The position numbers were made by a program, and so were the translations under genes. The notes under the pieces are model-generated. The model searched no databases, was not told the DNA's origin, and saw nothing but the letters and a program-made list of their open reading frames with translations. From the NCBI RefSeq assembly GCF_000499845.2, contig NC_023758.2, positions 14,664,427-14,728,426 on the forward strand: a stretch of DNA of 64,000 nt, read 5' to 3'. The stretch is from Phaseolus vulgaris (taxonomy: Eukaryota > Streptophyta > Magnoliopsida > Fabales > Fabaceae). Numbering within the stretch: position 1 is the stretch's first letter; every line of letters starts with the position of its first letter. Below, piece after piece: positions 52,973 to 64,000 of this stretch.

Positions 52973-55080
52973 TACTCCCCGAGTTGGAGAGAATTTGACC
53001 ACGAATTCTGGAGACCTACAGAAAAAGGAGTTAGATCGCTGACATTAAAAGTATGACTACCTAAGAATGTATCAGGCATATCTAACTCATAAGCATTGTC
53101 ATTAATCCTCTTGAGGACTTGGAAAGGTCCATCCCCTCGAGGCATTAGTTTGGACTTCCTTTGAGTAGGAAAACGATCCTTCCTCAAGTGAAGCCAAACC
53201 CAATCGCCCTCATCAAACAACAATGCTTTTCTCCTTTTATTGGCAAGTTCAGCATACTTGCCAACCTTCTTCTCAATTCTCTTCTTGATGTCTTTATGCA
53301 AAGTTTTCACAAAAGAAGCCTTTTCATCACCATCTTTGCACAAGACATCTCCAAGAAGGGGAATAGGAAGAAGATCAAGAGGTGTTAGGGGATTAAACCC
53401 ATAGACCACCTCAAAAGGAGAATGTGAGGTGGTAGAATTTACTACACGATTATATGCAAACTCAACATGGGGTAGTAAATTCTCCCACACTCTAGGATTC
53501 CCCGAAATAAAACATCTCAATAGTTGTCCTAAAGTTCTATTCACCACCTCGGTTTGACCATCAGTTTGTGGGTGGCAAGTGGTAGAAAATAAAAGCTTAG
53601 TCCCAAGCTTGCCCCACAAGGTCTTCCAAAAGTGACTCAAGAATTTAGGATCTCTATCGGACACTATAGACCTAGGAATCCCATGTAAGCGAACCACTTC
53701 TTGGAAGAAGAGGTTTGCAATGTGGCATGCATCATCCACTTTGTGGCAAGGAATAAAGTGAGCCATCTTTGAAAAACGATCCACTACCACAAAAATGGAG
53801 TCCTTTCCCTTTGATGTCTTGGGTAAGCCTAAGATAAAATCCATAGATATATCTACCCAAGGCATTGAAGGGATAGGAAGAGGAGTATATAGACCATGGG
53901 GATGCATTTTAGACTTAGCTTTGCGGCAAGCTATGCATTTATCACACAAACTATGAACATGTTTATGCATATGTGGCCAAAAGAAATGTTCATGCAACAC
54001 ATCCAAAGTTTTAGCAACCCCAAAATGTCCCATTAAACCCCCCTCATGAGCTTCTCTAACAAGAGATAATCTAATAGAGCATTGAGGAACACAAAGACGT
54101 TTTCCTTTAAAAAGAAAGCCATCTTGAATAAAAAAATCTTTGTGTCCTCCTTTAAGACACTCTTGATAGATGAGAGAAAAATCAAGGTCATCATGATAAA
54201 GTTCCTTAATGTGATCAAAACCAAGATATTGAGAGGTTAAAAGATTTAGCAAGGTGTATCTTCTAGAAAGAGCATCCGCCACAATATTTATTTTGCCTTG
54301 CTTGTGTTTGATCACATAAGGAAATTGCTCAAGGAATTCCACCCACTTAGCATGCCTCTTGTTAAGTTTGTTTTGGCTTTTCAAATATTTAAGAGATTCA
54401 TGATCACTATGTATCACAAACTCTTTGGGAAAAAGATAGTGTTGCCAAGTAAACAAAGCCCTAACAAGTGCATATAATTCCTTATCATAGGTGGAATAAT
54501 TGAGATGACTTCCCTTCAATTTCTCACTAAAATAGGCTATGGGGTGGCCCTCTTGAAGGAGAACAGCCCCAATACCTATGCTTGAAGCATCACACTCAAT
54601 CTCAAATGTCTTAGTGAAATTAGGAAGGGCCAAGATGGGAGCATTAGTCAATTTTTCTTTCAAAGTGTCAAAAGCATTTTGTTGTGCTTCTCCCCAATGA
54701 AAGACCACATCCTTTTTCACTATGTCATTGAGTGGTGCGGCAATGGTACCAAAGTTTGGGACAAATCTTCTATAGAAAGAAGCAAGTCCACGAAAACTTT
54801 GGACCTCATTCAAAGATTTCGGTGTAGGCCAATTTTGAATGGCCACCACCTTTGTTTTGTCCACATGGACCCCTTTACAACTCACAACAAACCCTAGGAA
54901 TTCTATATGATCAAGAGCAAACATACATTTAGCAAGGTTAGCATACAAATGTTCCTTCCTAAGGGTTTCTAAAACTTGCCTAACATGCAACCTATGGTCA
55001 TTCAAAGATAAGCTATAAATGAGAATGTCATCAAAGTAAACAACAACAAACTTACCAATGAAAGGTCTAAGAACATGATG
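52783..55080 (-). pseudogene. 5'-truncated CRM-like Pol (RT to integrase and U3 tail)
   Basis: An open minus-strand frame of about 765 codons encodes RT from just before YFDDIL, RNase H, the integrase HHCC and DDE motifs, and the tail ending SLVEGA in the LTR. It is almost the same protein as in element B, with a few substitutions (for example PLLGDVL for PLLDDVL). Homology stops abruptly at 55080 (after MHHVLRPF is cut), where Athila-like sequence begins; the first six residues of the longer frame to 55098 come from that neighbour. Gag, protease, half of RT and the 5' LTR are missing, so it is inactive although its frame is clean. Confidence 0.88.
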
Positions 55081-55640
55081 ACGGTATGTCGTTATCATAG
55101 ATCTTTACGGCATAAGCCTGCTGAAATTCAGCACCATATCTTTAAAATTCATGTAAGATGGGACAAGAATTAGTGGGGTGATCAATAAAAGTACCTATAC
55201 CATGTAGTTTAGCAACCGTATGACGCATCGCCATCTATTTAACCAAAGATGTTAGATCATATAGCTCGTTTTCTAAGTTTTTGTGCTCAACAACATAGGT
55301 TGTCCTTATGTCATGTACTCTCTAATCAAGATCAGTGAGTTGCTTCTGGTACTGAATTATTGATATTAGAAGTCATGTTCTTAATCAGTTATATTGTTGC
55401 AGCTGGAGTCTTATCCACCCTAACTAGTGATCGATATTGGTGGAAGTAGTCTAACCAGTCTTTTTTCGCGTCTTGCAAGGAGAATGAAATGCCTTGAGCT
55501 TGATGTGTTCCTTAGGATCTCCAAACAATCTCATGGTGTGTAGACAACATCAAATTCCTTGAGGTGCTTGTGTGGATCTTGACCTATGTTAGGATATTGA
55601 ATGCACAAAGTCCAAATATTAACATTAGCTGAAACAAGCA
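55081..55640 (-). pseudogene. Athila-like gag remnant
   Basis: On the minus strand, YPNIGQDPHKHLKEFDVV, GDPKEHIKLKAF and FSLQDAKKDWLDYF appear in order in different frames, the pattern of the gag core of Athila-type gypsy elements. Stops and frameshifts are frequent. It is truncated by the CRM-like fragment at 55080. Confidence 0.55.
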
Positions 55641-56220
55641 GTCTCAAATTTCTCTTAATCATGGTGGCAATATGACTGGAACAGAAGAAAAATAAGAATC
55701 AAACCCTCTTTTAGAAAAAGAACTAGACACTCTAGATTGTCTAACTAGCCTATGGTATGTTTGCCCAAATTCTCGATCAAAAGATATAATTCACCTGGAT
55801 TTTCTCTGATCATACACCAAATGCACACAAATATGCATGGAATGAAACATACCAAAATATAATAAAAATTAAAAAAAAAAGTTTAGAAACAGTAATTAAA
55901 AACATAAATAGAATAAAATAAAAGAAGATAAAATATGTTAAATAAAAATAAGATTAACTAAGATACAAGAAAATAAAATAAGATAAATATTATATTTTTT
56001 CAAATTCAATTTTTTAATTTTTTTTTTCAAATTTATAGAATTAAAATCAAAATTCAAACTAAAACAGGAACTCAAAATTTTTATTTTAAAAAGAAAATAA
56101 GTAAGAACATTATAATTGATCACAATAATTAAAAATTGACAAAAATGAAAGAACTGAAAATGGACAAAACAGAAAATAGAAAATAACAAACGAACAAGAA
56201 AACTAGAAACTGAAATTTAA
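55641..56220 (-). other. AT-rich Athila-like leader
   Basis: Very AT-rich non-coding sequence between the PBS-like site and the gag remnant. Confidence 0.4.
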
Positions 56221-56223
56221 TTG

Positions 56224-56243
56224 AATCCCTAACAACAACACCA
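56224..56243 (-). promoter_or_regulatory. Decayed Athila-type primer binding site
   Basis: The minus strand reads TGGTGTTGTTGTTAGGGATT, close to the TGGCGCCGTTGCCGGGGA-type PBS of Athila and related elements, with mostly C-to-T changes. It fixes the minus orientation of the gag remnant downstream. Confidence 0.55.
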
Positions 56244-56246
56244 AAT

Positions 56247-57356
56247 TTTATCGCTATAAACAAGTTTATAGTTAAATAAAACAGTTTTTAAGTGTAGATC
56301 GTCCAACGTCCAATGTAATGTTTTGGATCGTCTGGTGTTTGATATTGTTCATCTACTACATCAAAAGTTAAAAAAATAGTATAGATAGGATTAGTTAATC
56401 CTAGTCGACTCCCAACGAATTGAACTATAAATTTAATGAAATAGTATTCGTATATCATCTGCATAAAGTATTAGTTAGAAAAAGTGATAAATAAAAAAGG
56501 GATTGTTTTTCTGTTCAAAATAGTGAAATTAAAATAGCGAGATTAAAGAAAACTACAAAGAAGATTTCCAATTCCCATTCATCATTGAAACCTTCACCAA
56601 TTGACATATATATATTGTTAATTCAATTTCCATATAGAAGTGAATTAAATAAACAAGTTTCAATCAATTAACTAACTAATCAAATAAACGTCAATCAATT
56701 CATTAATTTTCTCACTTGTGTCCAAGCATATATGCATGAGAATTTTAGTATTTTACCTCTTAAATTAAGTAAACAAGATATTTTCAAAATAAAGAAAACT
56801 AAACAAAAATTCTTATTAAGGAAAAAAAATTAAATTGTCAACAAGCGTTCAAAAACAATTCCTAAGCAGAAATCAAAATTCAAAAAGACCATATTGTTTA
56901 GCGTAGATTGTTACAAAAATTAAAGAGCAAAACTCAATTGCACAAAACTTCAAAATTTAATGTGAAATCACAAGAGAATCAACCCGTAAAGGTTTAGCCT
57001 TCCATGCAGAGACAAAACAAAAATAATTACAAAGAAGAAAATAAAACACTAAGGAAATCAGTGCATCTAGGTTAGAACATCTTCAGTAGTGTAAGATGAT
57101 GTCCTTCCTCCTTATAACTTGAATCCATTTATAGGAATTTTTTCCTTGTAGATTTCAAATTCAGATTCCATTTCAGATATTGTTTCCAATATTCTTTTTC
57201 TCATATTTCATATACTTTGTTTATGAGATTTTGGCGATTTTGTTTCCAATTTTCCAGATTATGTGGATTTGTTTCTATTTTTTTCTCAAATTTTGTTTCC
57301 AAATTTGTTTCAAATAACTAATTTGGACTTTGACTAATCAGGCCTAAACGCATCAA
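56247..57356 (-). repeat. Probable Athila-like 5' LTR
   Basis: It lies upstream (minus strand) of the PBS-like site; a TGATGCGTTTAGGCC sequence at 57356 is a possible LTR start. No second LTR or TSD is visible, so boundaries are tentative. Confidence 0.4.
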
Positions 57357-58089
57357 TGCAGTAGACTATTCTAAAAATTTGCATCATTTCAATAGTCACT
57401 CTCGTGAGTTCGTTTATTGCAACAAAAATTTTATGGTTTGTTGTATTAAAAATATGATATTAAAGAATATTTTTACTTAAATCCCAAACAAGTTCAATTA
57501 GTATATTATAAATGTGACAAGAGATTAGAGATAAAATTTTTGCTCTATTCACTCTCCTCTGAAGGGTTTTATTGCGACTAGATTTTGTGTGTGTGGTCGT
57601 TCATTCTCCAACTTGGTGGTGAACGATGGTGTAGCAGGGGTTGTGGGTACTGGTCCGTGGCAGCGCGATAGTCTATAAAGACACTGATGGTTACATGACA
57701 GCTCTTTATGTCTGCATACAAGGTGTATTTTTTCCTTAAATCTTTTTCTTTGTAAAGGTGTGTTTATATGCTTCTAGGATAGAGTTTCTTGAAGTAGGAC
57801 TTCAGACTTTCTTCTTGGAAATTCTATTGCACACAAAAAAAGTTGCCACATTTTTCATGTAACCAGTTCTAATTTGTGGTAAAGTCATGATTTTTATCAA
57901 GAAACATGTGTGGGTGCTCTTGGCGGGGGTGTAAAGGCATTGCATACAAATAAAGTTGCCCCCTTTTTCATATACCCAGATCTAATTTGTGGTAAAGTCA
58001 AGATTTTTATAAAGAAACGTATGCAAGTGTTGTTGGCGACGGTGTTATAGTGTTAAGGGTGTCTTTTCTTGGAGTTTTATGGAACTTCA
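57357..58089 (+). other. Probable 5' region of the decayed LINE, with a tandem duplication
   Basis: No protein domain. It precedes the LINE ORF1 remnant and may be its 5' UTR; the upstream boundary is not visible. Confidence 0.4.
57827..58050. repeat. 112-bp tandem duplication
   Basis: Two diverged copies at 57827-57938 and 57939-about 58050, sharing ATTGCAYACAAA, CTAATTTGTGGTAAAGTC and TTGGCG blocks. Confidence 0.8.
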
Positions 58090-59705
58090 AGAATTTCCAA
58101 GGCCTTTGCCCGTTTCCTAATACCTTGGGGTTGTTTGAAAGAGAACAAAGTGGTTCTAATTAAGAAGGTGGTTGTTATGGAAGGACATAGGAAAACCTTT
58201 TCTTAGGCCTTGGCAATACTTGTGATATCCCTTTGTCCCAACTACCTACACCTTGTATCAAGGGGGACATGGTTGTTGTATGGTTTGAAGAGGAAGATTA
58301 CTTGGCTGGTCTTGAGGATTGCAATATCCATATACATGGTCGGATTATTCTATCCAAGGGGGATAAACCTCTCACACACATTGATTTAACTAAAAAGTTG
58401 CAGCTTGTGTGGAAGGCTATTGGATAGTGGAAAGCTATCCCTCTTGGGAAGGGTTTTTATGAGTTTGAGTTCTCTTATTTAGAAGACATGTGGTGGGTTC
58501 TCGGGATGGGTTCATGGCAGTTATCTCTTGGTTTCCAAAGATTGTTTTCCTGGACAATAGACTTTGTTCCATCTACTATGAAGAGTACTAAAACCCAAGC
58601 CTGGGTTAGAATCTACAACTTGTCTTTGGAATATTGGAGACCAAGGGCAATATTTTCCATCGCTAGAGGCATTGGTACTCCTTTATCTTTGGATGATCTT
58701 ACTATGAAAAAAGAATAGGGGTTTTTTTGCTAGGGTGCTTTGATCTTTTGTTCTCTCTTCTCTACATTTATAGCCGACGTGGAATATGAATGACTCCCTC
58801 CATTTTACTCTCACTGTAAGATGATTGAGCATGAACTTGCCCAGTGTCACATGATTCATGCTCAAGGTCATGTTTTTTGGTCTCAACATAAGTCTTCTCA
58901 TAAGAAAATTCCTGATGAACGGGAACACGGGAAGGTTGTGGGGGACCCTGTGGTTCCTAAACAACAATATCGAAAGAAAGATCTGCGGGCGATGCTTGTG
59001 GAAGGCCATATTGGTAATATAATTGATGTACCTAGCGAGACTAATGCAGGGTTAGTCTTGGGTCAACTTGACTCTGATAAAACAAAGGGAGGTGGGGATG
59101 CTTTTGCAGATATGCCTCCTCTCAAGGATGCCTCAGATCATGATAGGTCCTCAGCTAGGCAGGGATTGTCCACTCCCATTTCTGATATAGTTCGAGTATT
59201 AGAACCGGGGATGGTAGGGTATTCACATGTTGTTATGCAAGCCAAGGGCTTTGATTCACCACTTGTCGTAGATGCAAAGAATGTTACGACTCTTATTGAT
59301 GGTCATCATGTGGAGGTCTCTCCTACTGCGGATGTACGGTCTCCGTCATGTCATACCTCTACTCAGGTAGCCAACACACTTGGGGATGCTAAAGCACTAC
59401 TCCAGATAATGATACGTTGGTCCTGCAAAACCATTTTTCATCTCTTGATGGTTTGGACATTACAGATACGGGAGGTGGTCCTAATACAGGTATGGCAATT
59501 ATTTTGTCTACCATTGTTGATATTAATTTTGAACATATAACTGTTGAAAATTAGGTCGTCTCCAAATTTTGGGTAGGTCCTAATGAGAAGGAGGAGAATG
59601 TTAGTGATACTAGAGCAAAAATTGTCCGCACTACTAGAAAATCAGGGAGACCACCTAAGAGGACTGGTAAATCCAAGAAAATTGCTAAGGAAGTTCTATT
59701 GAAAA
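58090..59705 (+). pseudogene. Decayed LINE ORF1
   Basis: Frames at 58233-58427 and 58488-58718 give a DUF4283-like nucleic-acid-binding region (GDMVVVWFEEEDY, WWVLGMGSWQLSLGF, KTQAWVRIYNLSLEYW), followed by a hydrophilic frame at 58821-59540 and a basic GRPPKRTGKSKKIAKE-like stretch near 59645. Stops and frameshifts break it. It is a different and older LINE lineage than 450-7343, and has no RRM. Confidence 0.6.
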
Positions 59706-59712
59706 AGTCACA

Positions 59713-62406
59713 ATGAAGGTCTCTTCTTTTATTTTTTGGAATGTCAGAGGACTGGTAAAAAACAATTGTGGAGTTGTTCTTTAATTTAGTTAAACTGCAT
59801 AAACCTCTCCTTGTTTTTCTTGTTGAACCTATGATGCCACACACTGATGCTTTAGATGTTCTTTTTTAAATATGTTAATCTGCATTTGGTTGCAACGTCT
59901 CCTATCATTAATAAAGTTGTTAAGCTTTGGTGTTTGTCGGTTCCAAAAATTTCTTGCTCAATGATTAGTTTATTTCAGGTAATTTTCCTTTTGCACGATA
60001 AGTGCTTTAGCTTTGCATGTGTTTATGGTGCTAACACATACTTGGTTAGACGGATTTTGTGGAAGGATCTTAGTTTCTTCACAGGATTTTGGTGTATTTT
60101 GGGAGATTTTAATGTTGTACTCTCGACTGATGACTACAAAGGGGGGTGGCTCCTAATCAGATTTCTTGTAATTAATTCTTCGATTGGATTAATACTAATG
60201 ATCTTACTTGTATGCCTTTTACTGGACCTTGTTATACTTGATGTAATGGGAAGAGAGGGTTACACAAAATTCATAGAAAACTAGATAGGGTTTTATGTAA
60301 TGGAGTGTGCCTGGATGAATGGGATTCTTGTACTTATCAAGTTCGTGTTAAAAATTGTTTTAACCACTCCCCTATTCTTGATAGTCTTGCCAGTAACTGT
60401 TTAAGGAAGGTTAGCAATTTTTGTTTCTTTTCTATGTGGCTTTAGGATAGTTCATGTATGAAGCTTATTCATGATTCTTGAGCTAATATGGTTGTTGGTT
60501 GTCTTATGTTTATTTTGCAACATAAGTTAAAAATGTTGAAAATTGAGTTTCGAACCTGAAAAAAAGTCTTTTGGTAATGTTTACAATGTCGTGCTTCTTA
60601 AGCAAGGTCTCCTCCTTAGTATTCAACAAACTTTAGAGACTGCTAGTTTGTCTGATATTGATGGACTTCTCTGTCAAGAAAAGATTTCTAAGGAGGAGCT
60701 TGATCATGCTCTTCATTGTCAATATTTGTTTTGGAAAGAAAGTGCCAGGATGCTCTAGTTTAAAGATGGGGATATAAATACTTCTTTTTCTCCATGTTGT
60801 GGTTAAAAGGAGAAATAATTCTAATGGGATTCATCGCCTATGGATTGATAATGAGGTTTTTGAGGATCCTCAACTCATTCAGGATCATATTTTGGATTTT
60901 TATAAAAAAAATTATAATGAGTATGTTTCTAATGATTAGGTTACATGTAATATGGAAGATTTTATTGGTACTTATATTCCTGAGTTGGTTTCCTCCGAGG
61001 AGAATATGTTGTTGATTAATTGCCTTGATTATTTGGAAATAAAGAATGTTGTTTTTAATCTTAATGGTAATAATGCTCCTAGTCTTGATGGTTTTGGTGG
61101 TGTGTTCTATCATTCTTGTTGGGAAATTATTGGGAAAAATGTTTGCAAAGTTGTTCAACAGTTTTTTAAACAAAATTTGGTTCTTCCTGGAATGAACAGT
61201 AATATGGTTGATTGTTGATTAAAGATTACAAGCCGATTGTTGTTGCTAATATCAAATTTAAGATTATTTCAAAATACTTGTGGATAGGCTTGCAATTGTG
61301 GTTGCTAGAATAATTTCTCCTAGTCAATATGGGTTTGTGCAAGGTAGACAAATTGAGGATTGTATTGGTATTACTTCTGAAGTTATTAACATGCTTTCTA
61401 AAAAGGTTAGAGGAGGTAATGTGGCTTACAAAGTTAATATTCATAAAGCATTTGACACTCTGAGTTGGAAGTTCTTATTATTAGTTTTGACACACTTTGG
61501 TTTTTATACCTTGTTTTTCATTTGGATTAGTACAATTCTTCGTTCAACTATGCTTCTATCAAGATAAATGGATTAGTACAATTCTCCTTTACTTTTCTGT
61601 CTTGTAGAGGAAGTTCTCAGTAGTGGTATCTCTAAGCTTGTGAATGATAAAGAGATTCTTGATATGGCTAGTCCACAAGGTTATATCACTCACTCTCATA
61701 TTTTATATGTTGATGACATATTTGTTTTCTGTAAGGCGGATAATAAGAATCTTAGAAATTTGAGCGTTTTTCTTAAAATATATGGAGATTTTTCAGGTCA
61801 ATATGTTAATAATTCTAAGAGTAGTTTTTACACTATGGATAATTGTACAAGATTTGTCACCAAAATTCAACGTATCCTTTCTTGTAGTCATGGTTGTTTA
61901 CCTTTTACTTATTTAGGAGTGCCTATTTTTGTTGGTGTTCCAAAGTGTCGATTTCTTCAACCTTTGGCCGATAAAGTCAAATTGAAGCTAGCATCTTGGA
62001 AAGGTAAATCTCTTAGCATGATGGGTCAGATTCAATTGGTTAATTTGATGATTACTAGATTTCTAGCTTATAACTTTAATATGTATAAATGGCCTGTTTC
62101 CCTTCTTACGCAAGTTGAGTAATGGTGTAGAAATTTAATTTGGACTGGTGATATTCTGAAAAAAGGCATAGCTACAGTTAATTGGGCTAAGATTTGTTCT
62201 CCTCTTAAGAATAGAGGTTTGAAGATTATTAAAGCTTTATTGGAACTTTTCTTATAGCATTAAACATTGGTCTTTTCTCTTGAAAGCCAGAGTTCTTAAA
62301 TCAAAATATAAGCTTAAAATGGTTTATAGATCCTCATCTATTTGGCCTGGAATTAAGTAGTTTTATGACATTATTCTTGACCATACTTCTTGCACTGTTG
62401 GTACAA
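59713..62406 (+). pseudogene. Decayed LINE ORF2 (endonuclease/RT)
   Basis: The endonuclease start (SSFIFWNVRGL near 59715) and ILGDFNVVLSTDDYKG (near 60096) are recognisable. RT motifs follow: YGFVQGRQIEDCI near 61330, NIHKAFDTLSWKFLL near 61438 and YVDDIFVF near 61710. FTYLGVPIF and the KKGIATVNWAKICSP region (near 62160) are also present. More than ten stops or frameshifts were passed. It is cut off at 62406 by the LTR insertion, so the zf-RVT end is missing. Confidence 0.75.
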
Positions 62407-63221
62407 TGATGTGAGTTGATTTTAAGATTGCATATTTTATGTGTTGCACTTTGTTTGAGTTTTTGTTTTAAGAAGAATATGGTGAGAAACCCAAAGAAGA
62501 TTCCCATTGGACACGAACTTAACCAAGTGGTTAAGTAAGTGTGAACGTTCACTTCTAGAGGGAAAAGAGAAAAAACACAATATAAGGTGATGATGATGAT
62601 GAAATGCTGAATTAAGAACAAAACGAGGAAGCAGTTATAATAGATGAACCGCATTGTAAATGAAGAAAAGAAGAACATAAAAAAATGGAAGAAGAGTGAT
62701 GCAGAGAAGGAAAGGAAAAGGTGAAGAGATGAAGAAAGCTTATGGAAAAATGAAGTAAGGAGTCACATCACTTGGAGGATGGGATACTCCAAGATGAGTG
62801 GTGTAGAGTCGCCACTTGAAGTGTAGAACACTCAAGATAAGACCCAAGGATAATAGGAGACTCAACTCACTAAACACTCTGACAAAGTTTCTTTTTTATT
62901 CAAAATTCAATGTGTTGAAATGCATGAGGGGATGCACCCTATTTATAGATATGAGCGCCTTGGAGAGGAAGAGAGGAAGGGTAGAGGTGTAAATGACTAC
63001 AAGCTTCTAGAAACTAGGTCAAATGTGAGCACATGGGAGAGTCTTCTAGAATCTAGGTCAAAGGTGAGCACATGGGTGAGTTTCTAGAAGCTAGGTTAAG
63101 GTGAATTTACTAAGTACACCCTCTTCTAGCATATTTTTCTAATTGAAGTCAAAAGTGAGCCCAATTTATTTACTTAAATTGTCTTGTAAGAAGACTAAAG
63201 GAACAACAACTGATATTCTGG
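62407..63221 (+). repeat. LTR of the TGATGTGAGTTG family, 3' end missing
   Basis: It begins TGATGTGAGTTG after TACAA and is collinear with 9145-11122 and 15019-15983, up to the AACAACTGATATTCTGG region. There a second LTR start follows immediately, so roughly the last 150 bp are displaced beyond the window or lost. Confidence 0.7.
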
Positions 63222-63617
63222 TGATGTGAGTTGATTTTAGGATTGCACATTTTATTGCTTGCTCTTTGTTTATGACTTTTGATTTAGAAATTATGGTGAG
63301 AACCCTAAAATGATTCCCACTGGACACGAACTTAACCAAGTGGTTAAGTAAGTGTGAAGGTTCACTTCAGAAGGGCAAAAAGAAAAAGACAATTATAAGG
63401 TGACAAATGATGCAGCGAAAATTAAGACAAGGAATAAGTAAAGAAGAAGAAAAAAAACAAAGAACAAATTAAAGATTAGAAGAAGACATGTAGGGAATGG
63501 AATAAGGCGTAAATAAAAGATAAAAGAGGAAGGGATGAAGAGATCTTATGGGAAGAAAGGAAGTCACGCCACTTGGAGCAGAGGGATTTCAAGATGAGTG
63601 ATGCAAGAGCCGCCACC
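63222..63617 (+). repeat. Second LTR of the same family, truncated and fused to pol
   Basis: It begins TGATGTGAGTTG at 63222 and follows the family through ACTTAACCAAGTGGTTAAG and GCCACTTGGAG blocks. It breaks at about 63617 inside CGCCACC, where RT-coding sequence begins. Confidence 0.7.
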
Positions 63618-63996
63618 TAAGTGCTTGGAAAATTTGGTAAAAGGGTTTGAAGATGTGTTTCAAGATCCCTCTAAAGGACTACCTCCTCTAAGGGGAATTG
63701 AACACCAAATAGACTTTATACCTGGGGCTTCTTTACCAAATAGGCCAGCATATAGGACCAATCCAACAGAGGCCAAGGAAATTCAACAACAAGTGGAGAA
63801 TTTAATAGCTAAGGGGTGGGTGCAAGATAGCATGAGTCCTTGTGCTATGTCTGTGATTCTTGTCCCTAAAAAGGGTGGGAGTTGGAGGATGTGTACGAAT
63901 TGCATAGCTATAAACAACATCAACATTATGTATAGGCATCCCATTCCTAGATTATATGACATGTTGGATGAGTTACATGGAAAAATTGTGTGCTAA
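63618..63996 (+). pseudogene. Gypsy (CRM-like) RT N-terminal fragment
   Basis: The frame encodes [48 protein letters not shown] and [17 protein letters not shown], matching the pre-RT and first RT motifs of element B, with changes at conserved places (KKGG for KKDG, TNC for SDC). It then loses the frame after ELHG and stops at 63996. The ATG and first residues are LTR-derived. Little follows before the window end. Confidence 0.75.
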
Positions 63997-64000
63997 TCCG

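Noticed and set aside
55938..56189. 83-codon Phe/Leu/Ile-rich minus-strand ORF resembling a membrane protein
   Set aside because: Composition is explained by extreme AT content; no conserved motif, and it lies in the Athila-like leader.
1..64000. Host protein-coding, tRNA or rRNA genes
   Set aside because: I looked for conserved domains outside transposable elements and for tRNA or rRNA-like blocks and found none that I could support.

Overview
This window is plant nuclear heterochromatin made almost entirely of transposable elements. I see no host protein gene, rRNA or tRNA. The element families (Tat-type Ty3/gypsy with an antisense ORF, SIRE-like LTRs, CRM-like chromoviruses, Athila, L1-type LINEs, CACTA) and the low GC content point to a dicot. 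A legume is my best guess, by inference only. CRM-like chromoviruses with TGATG...CATCA termini hint at pericentromeric or centromeric DNA, but no centromeric satellite is visible.

Region 1 (1-13254): a deleted Tat-type element on the minus strand. Its right LTR is 12845-13254 and its PBS is 12823-12842. Only scraps of gag, protease and the integrase tail remain, followed by a 70-bp tandem array. Its left LTR carries a full-length L1-type LINE (450-7343, minus) with two open ORFs joined by a TAATG overlap. Three solo LTRs also sit in this element, each with a clean 5-bp target duplication: 7587-8802, and 9786-10764 nested within 9145-11122.

Region 2 (13255-19296): solo LTRs (14078-14858, 15019-15983, 16318-17470) and decayed gypsy gag/protease and integrase fragments in opposite orientations.

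Region 3 (19297-47207): a Russian-doll nest. A SIRE-like 3' LTR (19297-47207) is split by a Tat element (19737-46615, TSD AAATA). That element's antisense ORF is split by a SIRE-like solo LTR (27583-41764, TSD CCTCT). That LTR is split by a CRM-like gag-only element A (28312-41370, TSD GTGAG). The 5' leader of A is split by an autonomous CRM-like element B (29704-37440, TSD CTAGA), whose two 977-bp LTRs are identical and whose 1542-codon gag-pol is open. Another solo LTR (42892-44715, TSD AATCG) interrupts the same Tat antisense ORF.

Region 4 (47208-64000): a SIRE-like ORF3-type remnant, a CACTA fragment, an AT-rich stretch with microsatellites, a 5'-truncated CRM-like copy (51946-55080, minus), an Athila-like remnant (minus), a decayed L1-type LINE (plus), and two stacked gypsy LTR pieces fused to an RT fragment at the window end.

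The elements function independently. The main functional link is that B encodes a complete replication apparatus and shares its PBS position, PPT, LTR ends and Gag with pol-less A, so a B-like element could supply enzymes to A in trans (inference). The order of nesting gives a relative chronology: SIRE-like LTR, then Tat (LTRs roughly 10% different), then solo LTR, then A (about three substitutions between LTRs), then B (none seen).
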